A stretch of DNA of 6,922 nucleotides, taken from the NCBI GenBank assembly GCA_945903885.1, contig CAMDPB010000053.1, positions 1 to 6,922 of the forward strand, in the 5' to 3' direction. The notes below the pieces were generated by a model. The model worked only from the letters and a program-made list of their open reading frames with translations, was not told where the DNA came from and did not search any database. Origin of the DNA: Candidatus Finniella inopinata (GTDB lineage Bacteria; Pseudomonadota; Alphaproteobacteria; Paracaedibacterales; CAITNM01). The translations under genes and the position numbers were made by a program. Of the stretch, positions 1-4,739 are shown piece after piece (position 1 is the stretch's first letter; each line of letters starts with the position of its first letter).

Positions 1-405
1 CCCACTCAAGCTGAAGCTATGACAATGGTCTGTTGCCAAGTTATGGGCAATCATACAACCGTTACCATCGCCGGCAGTCAAGGACATTTTCAGCTGAATG
101 TTTTCAAACCAGTTATCATTCACAACGTGCTTGAATCCATTTGTCTACTTTCTGATGCCTGTAATAGTTTTTCCCACAATTGCCTAGAAGGCATCACTGT
201 TAATGCACAAAAACTGAAGGATAATCTTGATAAGTCCTTAATGCTTGTAACCGCTCTGAACCCTATTATTGGCTATGATAACGCTGCTAAAATTGCCAAA
301 AAATCCTTAGAAGACGATATAACTTTAGCTGATGCTGCCGAACAACTAGGCTTACTTAGTCGCCAAGAATTTGAAAAGTACGTAAAACCAGAAGAGATGG
401 TTTAA
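1..405 (+). CDS. fumC: Class II fumarate hydratase, C-terminal part (5' truncated by window edge)
   Basis: The reading frame is open from base 1 and ends at TAA 403-405, so only the last 134 codons of the gene are present. Class II fumarase is a cytosolic homotetramer that interconverts fumarate and malate in the TCA cycle. The visible part matches the end of FumC. It begins PTQAEAMTMVCCQVMGNH, continues with GSQGHFQLNVFKP and the SLMLVTALNPIIGYDNAAKIAKK segment (read as two overlapping motifs), and finishes with the small C-terminal helical domain (LADAAEQLGLLSRQEFEKYV, then KPEEMV). The catalytic SS loop (GSSxMPxKxNP) lies just upstream and is outside the window, so catalytic integrity cannot be judged. 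Aspartase and argininosuccinate lyase share the superfamily, but the LNPIIGYDNAAKIAKK stretch and the PEEMV end favour fumarase. The signal-peptidase-like gene starts six bases after the stop, which suggests co-transcription. Confidence 0.93.
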   Translation, partial: PTQAEAMTMVCCQVMGNHTTVTIAGSQGHFQLNVFKPVIIHNVLESICLLSDACNSFSHNCLEGITVNAQKLKDNLDKSLMLVTALNPIIGYDNAAKIAKKSLEDDITLADAAEQLGLLSRQEFEKYVKPEEMV

Positions 406-411
406 GTCTTT

Positions 412-879
412 ATGAAAAAAAATAAAATTATAATCTTATTCTTTATATCACTAGTAGTTGCGGTCATGACGTTTGCTAGGCCATATCGTATTTCGGGAGA
501 TTGTATGGAACCAGCGATTATGGATGGACATCTATATTTTCTAAATAAAATAACCCCACACCTGCGTCAATACCAAATAGGGGACATAGTCGTGTTCACG
601 CATGAGGGAAAGCCATGGATATCTCGGATAGTAGCATCGGAGAATCACACAATTCAGATCATTGAAGGTAATATAGTCGTTAATGGTACCGCTCTTGATA
701 ATATGGGAATTTATAGAAATTGGTCTGGTTGGAATCATGGCATTCATGCTATAGACAAACCGATCAAAATTCCAACTGATCATGTTTTTGTGTTATCAGA
801 TAATCTTTCTGCGAAACACGATGACAGTCGAGTTTTTGGACCGATACCAAATTCATCTATTTTAGGGGTGATGTGGTAA
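412..879 (+). CDS. Signal peptidase I-like protein (S26 family) with altered catalytic dyad
   Basis: This 155-residue protein is shorter than E. coli LepB (324 aa) and resembles a minimal S26 peptidase. A single N-terminal membrane anchor (about residues 5-21) is followed by an outward-facing domain. Family motifs are easy to see: SGDCMEPAI (28-36; consensus SGxSMxPTL), GDIVVF (58-63), an IVVNG strand (88-92) and VLSDN...DDSRVFGPIP (127-146; consensus GDN...DSRxFG). Two key positions differ. The nucleophilic serine is Cys31 (codon TGT), and the general-base lysine, normally in a (V/I)KR motif, is Ser71 in WISRIV. Ordinary bacterial enzymes use Ser/Lys and ER-type enzymes use Ser/His, so this is neither. 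It may be a thiol variant, have another role, or be inactive, but the open frame and conserved flanks argue against simple decay. The start follows fumC by six bases with no strong ribosome binding site, so translational coupling is possible. LepB-like assignment is firm; activity is unknown. Confidence 0.85.
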   Translation: MKKNKIIILFFISLVVAVMTFARPYRISGDCMEPAIMDGHLYFLNKITPHLRQYQIGDIVVFTHEGKPWISRIVASENHTIQIIEGNIVVNGTALDNMGIYRNWSGWNHGIHAIDKPIKIPTDHVFVLSDNLSAKHDDSRVFGPIPNSSILGVMW

Positions 880-1040
880 AAAAGTTTCTCCTTAAAGACT
901 AAACCAATAATTAAAAATCTTAATAACAGTCTCAATCAGCGAATCACGAACAGAACAATTTTGTTAGGTTGGTTTAAAATCTAGACTTTATGCACAAACA
1001 AGGGTTTTATAAACTAACTCACTTAAAAAAATCTTCCAAT
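880..1040. other. Non-coding stretch upstream of the GrpB-family gene; weak promoter-like and inverted-repeat sequences
   Basis: No credible gene lies here on either strand. An 8-bp perfect inverted repeat, TAAACCAA (900-907) and TTGGTTTA (969-976), encloses about 61 nt. A short AACAA/TTGTT hairpin (954-958 with 961-965) lies inside it. Neither is followed by a clear T-run, so I do not call a terminator. A TATAAA box (1008-1013, 5 of 6 to the -10 consensus) lies 27 bases before the preferred grpB start, but no good -35 is found 16-18 bases upstream. The alternative pair TTGTTA (961-966) / TAGACT (982-987) has a 15-bp spacer, which is short. Promoter placement is therefore tentative. Confidence 0.4.
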
Positions 1041-1769
1041 ATGCGCGAAATCACAGTTGTGGCCTATAATCCTGAATGGCCAAAAATGTTTGATCAAGAA
1101 GCCAAAATTTTAAAAGAAATCTTTGGTGATTTAGCCATCAATATTTACCACAAAGGTAGCACATCAGTGCCTAATCTTATGGCAAAACCAATCATCGATA
1201 TTACCATTGAAGTTGAAGATATTTCTAAGGTCAGTCAATTGAATAAATCCTTAGCCACAGTTGGGTATGGCCCATTAGGTGAATGCGGCATGCCACTTAG
1301 GCGCTTGTTCGCAAAAGGTGACCCACGCAGTCATCACTTGCACGTATGGGACAAAGAACACGATGAAATTGCAAAAGATTTATTATTCCGCGACACCTTA
1401 ATTCAAAATGCAGTTGCGCGCATAGCATATGAAAATTTAAAACAAAAACTTGGTGCGCAACATCGGTTTGAGCCTGACCAATACACCATGGGTAAAGATC
1501 GGCTGATTAAAGAAATTTTACGTCTTGCTAATTACAATGGTTTATCAATGGTATTTGTTTTGCTAGAAAGCGAAAAACAAGCCTACAGAAATTTCATGAA
1601 CGAGGACTTTGTGCAAAATAAAAGTATTGTCCTTTCACAGGGTGTGAATTTTATAGGGGCAATTTCCTTAAATGAAAATGGAGCTGTTGATCGTAAAGTT
1701 ATAAGATGTGCCAACGAACAAGCAGAAAAACTTATTGCCCGCTGGTTTGAAACAAGACGCTCACAGTAA
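1041..1769 (+). CDS. GrpB family protein (UPF0157, nucleotidyltransferase fold) with C-terminal extension
   Basis: The protein is 242 residues from the start chosen here. Residues about 4-163 are a clear GrpB/UPF0157 domain: VVAYNPEWPKMFDQEA (6-21), the signature HKGSTSVPNLMAKPIIDI (37-54), the HHLHVW segment (98-103), LLFRDTL (114-120) and YTMGKDRLIKEIL (148-160). GrpB domains belong to the nucleotidyltransferase superfamily and are sometimes fused to dephospho-CoA kinase in other bacteria; their reaction is generally unknown. Residues 164-242 (from NYNGLSMVFVLLESEKQAY to WFETRRSQ) extend past the usual end and I do not recognise them. An in-frame ATG at 990 would add 17 residues (MHKQGFYKLTHLKKSSN) with no family similarity. 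The ATG at 1041 gives the usual MRxIxVVxYxPxWP beginning, so I prefer it, although neither has a clear ribosome binding site. The 3' end overlaps the convergent ABC-F gene by nine bases. Confidence 0.85.
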   Translation: MREITVVAYNPEWPKMFDQEAKILKEIFGDLAINIYHKGSTSVPNLMAKPIIDITIEVEDISKVSQLNKSLATVGYGPLGECGMPLRRLFAKGDPRSHHLHVWDKEHDEIAKDLLFRDTLIQNAVARIAYENLKQKLGAQHRFEPDQYTMGKDRLIKEILRLANYNGLSMVFVLLESEKQAYRNFMNEDFVQNKSIVLSQGVNFIGAISLNENGAVDRKVIRCANEQAEKLIARWFETRRSQ

Positions 1770-3182
1770 TTTTAATGATTTCTCTTTCACTGAGTATTTA
1801 TCATCCAGATTTAATTTTTCTAAAAATCCTTCGTCATGGCACACAATAATAAAGCTACCTGGATATGCATTTAGAAATTCTAATAAGTGCTCTTTTGTTG
1901 ATAAATCTACATTGTTGGTGATTTCATCTAATATCAAAAGCTTTTGAGTTTTTGCAGAAATTTGCGCAAGGCTTAGTCTTACTTTTTCTCCCCCTGAGAG
2001 CTGATGAATTTTTGCATGAACTTCTTCATTTTTACGAAATAAAAAATCATTAAGGTAACGGCGCACTTCAGCATGATTCCATTCGGGAACCAATTCATCT
2101 ACTGTTTCAAGCACTGATTTTTCACCAACAAGCGTTGCGTAATGCTGATCAAGGTAACCTATATCATTAGGAACATACCAATCACCGGTTTTTATTATGT
2201 TTTGATCACCCAAAATACCTTTAATTAACGTTGATTTTCCGCTGCCATTATCGCCCTGTAGAGCAATTCTATTTTTAGAACTCAGTGAAAAATTTATATT
2301 TTGAACGACAGTCTCGTTATCTTTGTAACCAACTGATCCATCACTTATTGAAACTAAAACGCGATCACTTATATCCCCAGCTTTTATGGAAAATTTTGGC
2401 GTAATGACTTCGGGCAATCTCAAAGTTGATAGTTTTTCAAGCAGATCATGTTTTTCATTATGAATTGCTTTCTTCTTTTTTCCAGATGTCTCAACAGCTC
2501 GCCTGGCTTTTTCATCAGAAACAATAGTTGGCCATTTACGCTCTCGAATAGATTTTTCACCTCTCGAATTACTTTTTTTAGCGCGTTCTTGTTCTTTCAT
2601 TAATGCGTGATGTGCATCTTTTTTCTGCCGATCTAGCCGTGACAATTCACCTTCAATTGCTGTGCGCTTAATGTGAACCTCGCACATGTAATCATCGTAA
2701 TTGCCTGTAAAAACATGCACCTTACCATTATCAATATGCCAAAGTGTATCAATGCAGGTATTTAAAAATTCAACATCATGAGTAACCACAATCAATGTTC
2801 CAGTATATCGTCGCAACATGCGCATTAATGATTTTCTGTTATTACCATCAAGGTGATTTGTTGGTTCATCAAGCAGCAAAACATTTGGGCTAACACTCAG
2901 CGCTTGCGTTAATGCTTCATTTAGCCGTTGCCCACCGCTTAAAGTTTCAAATTCATAAATAACTTGTGGAACATACCCAAAAATAACGTCATCTGAAATA
3001 TGAATTGATCCGCTACTTGGCTCAACCTGATTAAGCAAGGTTTTTAGTAATGTCGATTTTCCACTGCCATTTTGGCCAATAATTGCAATGCGATCTGCGC
3101 AATGCACATGCGTTGAAAAACCCTCAAAACAAGTTTTGTGGGCAAATGAAATACCAAGCTGATTGATTTGTATTATCGTCAT
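1761..3182 (-). CDS. ABC-F family ATPase (tandem ABC protein, possible ribosomal protection factor)
   Basis: The 473-residue protein has two ATP-binding cassettes and no membrane segments, the hallmark of soluble ABC-F proteins that bind the ribosomal E site. NBD1: Walker A GQNGSGKST (36-44), Q-loop Gln73, signature LSGGQ (81-85), Walker B VLLLDEP (101-107), switch His135. NBD2: Walker A GDNGSGKST (310-318), Q-loop Gln346, LSGGE (395-399), Walker B LLILDE (415-420), His449. A charged helical linker of about 100 residues (165-270; tip near SRGEKSIRERKWP) joins them, as expected for the P-site tRNA interaction motif. Only seven residues separate Gln73 from the NBD1 signature, so the helical subdomain is almost missing, as in Msr/Vga-type resistance factors and unlike EttA. 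NBD2 has DEITNNVD where DEPTNHLD is usual. A promoter and structured leader precede it. Ribosome binding site GAGA (3191-3188) is seven bases before ATG. ABC-F membership is sure; antibiotic protection is inference. Confidence 0.93.
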   Translation of the reverse strand: MTIIQINQLGISFAHKTCFEGFSTHVHCADRIAIIGQNGSGKSTLLKTLLNQVEPSSGSIHISDDVIFGYVPQVIYEFETLSGGQRLNEALTQALSVSPNVLLLDEPTNHLDGNNRKSLMRMLRRYTGTLIVVTHDVEFLNTCIDTLWHIDNGKVHVFTGNYDDYMCEVHIKRTAIEGELSRLDRQKKDAHHALMKEQERAKKSNSRGEKSIRERKWPTIVSDEKARRAVETSGKKKKAIHNEKHDLLEKLSTLRLPEVITPKFSIKAGDISDRVLVSISDGSVGYKDNETVVQNINFSLSSKNRIALQGDNGSGKSTLIKGILGDQNIIKTGDWYVPNDIGYLDQHYATLVGEKSVLETVDELVPEWNHAEVRRYLNDFLFRKNEEVHAKIHQLSGGEKVRLSLAQISAKTQKLLILDEITNNVDLSTKEHLLEFLNAYPGSFIIVCHDEGFLEKLNLDDKYSVKEKSLKLL

Positions 3183-3275
3183 AAAATTCTCGTTTCAATA
3201 ATTGAAAAGCGCTAACGGCGCAGTTACTTAGTTTTGAAACGAATAATCCATGACACACATTATGAAAGTTTAGAC
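3183..3275 (-). promoter_or_regulatory. ABC-F leader with two mutually exclusive hairpins (candidate attenuator)
   Basis: The predicted leader is about 93 nt. A 9-bp perfect stem pairs TCGTTTCAA (3242-3234) with TTGAAACGA (3198-3190) and encloses a small GCGC/GCGC hairpin (3221-3218 with 3212-3209) followed by TTTT. The right arm ends inside the ribosome binding site GAGA (3191-3188). A second hairpin, TTTCAA-TTA-TTGAAA (3207-3193), reuses the same TTGAAA, so the two cannot form together. The alternative fold would leave the ribosome binding site free. The left arm is exactly codons 7-9 of an upstream ORF. This is seen in sequence. The switching behaviour is inferred from known attenuation leaders of erm and ABC-F resistance genes. 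The alternative hairpin is short and AU-rich, so its stability is uncertain. Confidence 0.5.
3228..3260 (-). CDS. Possible leader peptide uORF (10 codons) upstream of the ABC-F gene
   Basis: ATG at 3260 opens a frame encoding MCVMDYSFQN and stops with TAA at 3230-3228, 45 bases before the ABC-F start. A second in-frame ATG (3251) would give MDYSFQN. It lies about 15 nt after the predicted transcription start. No convincing Shine-Dalgarno sequence precedes either ATG, which is the main weakness. In favour, codons TCG TTT CAA are precisely the left arm of the long leader stem, so a ribosome held near the stop would mask that arm. Short uORFs of this kind act as drug-responsive leader peptides in front of many erm and ABC-F genes. 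It could equally be a chance ORF. Confidence 0.35.
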   Translation of the reverse strand: MCVMDYSFQN

Positions 3276-3281
3276 AACTCA

Positions 3282-3310
3282 AATATGTGAATTGAAAGTA
3301 ATTTTGTCAA
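3282..3310 (-). promoter_or_regulatory. Sigma-70-type promoter for the ABC-F gene
   Basis: On the minus strand a perfect -35 box TTGACA (3310-3305) is followed after exactly 17 bases by CATATT (3287-3282), which matches 4 of 6 positions of TATAAT. Transcription would start near 3275, giving a leader of about 93 nt. It is the best promoter match I found in the window and lies in the expected place, upstream of the ABC-F gene and downstream of the CpoB-like gene. Confidence 0.6.
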
Positions 3311-3341
3311 GGCATAGAGAAAATTGGCTGCTTAACTATAA

Positions 3342-3385
3342 GTCCCATTCCATGTTCTTAAATTTTTAATAAAAAGAAATGGGAC
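3342..3385. terminator. Inverted repeat, possible terminator of the CpoB-like gene
   Basis: GTCCCATT (3342-3349) and AATGGGAC (3378-3385) form a perfect 8-bp stem. After a 6-nt one-sided bulge, a further 4 bp can pair (3356-3359 with 3374-3377), closing an A/T-rich loop. It lies 49 bases past the stop of the minus-strand CpoB-like gene. No uninterrupted T-run follows on either strand (minus strand continues TTATAGTT), so an intrinsic terminator is only a weak call. It could instead be a processing or structural element. Confidence 0.35.
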
Positions 3386-3388
3386 ATT

Positions 3389-3438
3389 CTTAGCTACTGA
3401 AACAAGAAGAAGCCAAACAAACAGGGTAATTAGCTAAG
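3389..3438. repeat. Overlapping inverted repeats at the 3' end of the CpoB-like gene
   Basis: CTTAGCTA (3389-3396) and TAGCTAAG (3431-3438) are perfect 8-bp inverted arms 34 bases apart; the right arm overlaps the TAG stop of the CpoB-like gene. A second pair, GCTGCTTA (3327-3334) and TAAGCAGC (3435-3442), shares bases with the same right arm, so the pairs are alternatives. Both lie around the 3342-3385 hairpin. Function is not evident; transcript 3'-end structure or the remnant of a small repeat element are both possible. Confidence 0.3.
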
Positions 3439-4411
3439 CAGCTGCTGCAGTCTGAGATTCTTTGGCCAGAACACCCGCAGACTGGGGAGCCTTAGCCGGT
3501 ACGACCGGGCTACCTGGTGCTATAGCCGGAGAAGCTTTAGTAGGCGCTTTTGGTTGAGGTGCTTCAGTCGGCGTAGACGCTTTACTCTTTTTCCCTTGAG
3601 CTTTATCTACGGCTTGTTGTTGTTCAGCAGTCAAAGGTAACTTCTTTAAGCTTTGTACAATTTGTGCAACGTCGGCATCATTACCTTTTGCTTTGGCATA
3701 GCGTAATCGCATAAGTTGGCAATCAACTTGATGTGGATCATCTAAACTTTTCTTTAATGCCGCCTCGCAAACAATTGAAGCGCTTTCTGCATCACCTTGT
3801 TTTTCAAGACAATAAGCTAGGTGAACCAGAGCCTTTGCAGCGATTGGATCTTTTGAATAGGTCTTTATAATGCGACCAAAACCTGCGGCGGCTTCTTGGT
3901 ATGCTTCCTTATGGTACAGTTCAAGAGCTAATTCATATTGTCCCATGGCTTCTGATTTTTGCTCTGGTAACGCTGGCGCGTTCATTTCTGCAGATTTTGT
4001 GGCATCTAGTTCTGCAGGTGTTGGAGTGTGTGTTGTGTCATATGGACTAGAAAGCTTAGGAGCTATTCCTGATCTTGCTAATTCCTCTTGAACAATACGA
4101 CGCAATCTTGCGTCTGAATCGCTGTCAACAACAGTTGAAGCTGCTGGAATAGTTTGATCTGCTAGATTTTCGCTTGCATTAACTGTAATTTTTTGTGCCA
4201 AAAGTTTGTTTTGTTGTTCAATAACGCTATCAATGTGAGATTGCAAAGCCTTAACTGCCTCTTCCCTTTCCCCTTTTGACTGCATGGAATCTAATTGTTT
4301 TTGAAGGGCATCAATAACGACTTCGTTTTGACGAATTGATTCTTCGGCGCTTGAATAAAGCACACCAAGGCTAATAAAGGTCAAAATAGTTGCTTTTTTA
4401 AAAATACTCAT
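3434..4411 (-). CDS. Exported coiled-coil/TPR protein, CpoB/YbgF-like
   Basis: The 325-residue protein starts with a signal peptide: basic MSIFKK, hydrophobic core about 7-19, and a likely cleavage after Ala22 (SSA-EE). A polar coiled coil (about 23-75) is followed by a low-complexity linker and a helical repeat region (about 156-260) whose first units, QYELALELYHKEAYQEAA and AAKALVHLAYCLEKQGD, have TPR character. This order matches the periplasmic CpoB/YbgF protein, which links the Tol-Pal system to peptidoglycan synthesis during division. The match is architectural and weak in sequence. No tol or pal gene is adjacent, and an unusual Pro/Ala/Lys-rich tail of about 50 residues ends in AAAA. 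The start is the second of two adjacent ATGs: AAAGGA (4423-4418) is six bases from the ATG at 4411 but only three from that at 4414. A more distal ATG at 4447 would put 12 residues before the signal peptide. It could be another exported TPR protein. Confidence 0.75.
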   Translation of the reverse strand: MSIFKKATILTFISLGVLYSSAEESIRQNEVVIDALQKQLDSMQSKGEREEAVKALQSHIDSVIEQQNKLLAQKITVNASENLADQTIPAASTVVDSDSDARLRRIVQEELARSGIAPKLSSPYDTTHTPTPAELDATKSAEMNAPALPEQKSEAMGQYELALELYHKEAYQEAAAGFGRIIKTYSKDPIAAKALVHLAYCLEKQGDAESASIVCEAALKKSLDDPHQVDCQLMRLRYAKAKGNDADVAQIVQSLKKLPLTAEQQQAVDKAQGKKSKASTPTEAPQPKAPTKASPAIAPGSPVVPAKAPQSAGVLAKESQTAAAA

Positions 4412-4505
4412 CATAAATCCTTTGATTCTTGCAGAAAAACATTGCATTATTTTTTGTCTTGAGTATAGATATATATATTATTTTTCGCGAAGGGAAGACA
4501 TTAAG
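4412..4505. promoter_or_regulatory. Divergent promoter region between the CpoB-like gene and rpmE
   Basis: These 94 bases separate two divergent starts and must hold promoters for both. For rpmE, TTGTCT (4454-4459) and TATTAT (4476-4481) are 16 bases apart; the run of alternating TA (4470-4480) offers other -10 registers, such as TATATT at 4474. For the CpoB-like gene on the minus strand, TATACT (4467-4462) is a 5-of-6 match to -10 but has no good -35. Ribosome binding sites are AAGGGA (4490-4495) for rpmE and AAAGGA (4423-4418) for the CpoB-like gene. The two -10 regions nearly overlap, so the promoters may compete. Confidence 0.45.
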
Positions 4506-4730
4506 ATGAAAAAAGACATACACCCTAACTATCACGCTATCACAGTTAAAATGACTGATGGAACAACTTTTGAAACCAGAAGTACCTGGGGTAAAGAGGG
4601 CGATACCTTACAATTAGATATCGATCCAAAGTCCCATCCAGCATGGACCGGTGGTGGTCATAGACTTATTGACTCTGGTGGTCAGTTAAGTAAATTTAGT
4701 AAGCGTTTCCAAAATTTTGGATTAAACTGA
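4506..4730 (+). CDS. rpmE: 50S ribosomal protein L31, zinc-free alphaproteobacterial form
   Basis: The 74-residue protein begins MKKDIHPNYHAITVKMTDGT and carries STWGKEGDTLQLDIDPKSHP, AWTGGG and a basic end (SKFSKRFQNFGLN). L31 bridges the large and small ribosomal subunits. Many L31 proteins hold zinc through a CxxC motif and further Cys residues; this one has no cysteine at all. It also has an insert before the HPAWTG motif, the pattern I associate with Alphaproteobacteria. The ATG at 4506 is chosen over an upstream in-frame ATG at 4422 because L31 starts at MKKDIHP and AAGGGA lies ten bases before it. The uvrD start is nine bases after the stop, with uvrD's ribosome binding site TGAGGA (4728-4733) overlapping the rpmE stop, so the two are likely co-transcribed. 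Confidence 0.95.
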   Translation: MKKDIHPNYHAITVKMTDGTTFETRSTWGKEGDTLQLDIDPKSHPAWTGGGHRLIDSGGQLSKFSKRFQNFGLN

Positions 4731-4739
4731 GGATTTTAG

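Noticed and set aside
541..783. 80-codon minus-strand ORF inside the signal-peptidase-like gene
   Set aside because: It lies wholly antisense to a gene with clear family motifs and shows no recognisable domain or ribosome binding site.
412..879. Conjugative TraF-type or LexA/UmuD-type peptidase
   Set aside because: The N-terminal anchor, GDIVVF and SDN...DDSRVFG motifs fit signal peptidase I best; no conjugation genes or DNA-binding domain are present.
990..1040. Upstream ATG for the GrpB gene at 990
   Set aside because: The extra 17 residues have no family similarity, a TATAAA box lies inside this stretch, and the usual GrpB beginning starts at 1041.
880..1040. Inverted repeat TAAACCAA/TTGGTTTA as a terminator or mobile element end
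   Set aside because: The arms are 61 bases apart, no T-run or target duplication is seen, and no transposase is nearby.
1708..1947. 79-codon plus-strand ORF across the grpB/ABC-F junction
   Set aside because: It is a shadow of the grpB end and antisense of the ABC-F NBD2; its translation has no recognisable features.
3205..3221. GCGC-CGTTA-GCGC hairpin followed by TTTT as an intrinsic terminator before the ABC-F gene
   Set aside because: The stem is only four base pairs and the T-run is four bases, too weak to call a terminator by itself; kept as part of the leader structure.
4412..4447. Upstream starts at 4447 and 4414 for the CpoB-like gene
   Set aside because: The AAAGGA site is correctly spaced only for the ATG at 4411, and the longer form would put 12 residues ahead of the signal peptide.
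4422..4505. In-frame upstream start for rpmE at 4422
   Set aside because: L31 begins at MKKDIHP; the extra 28 residues cover the promoter region and the ribosome binding site.
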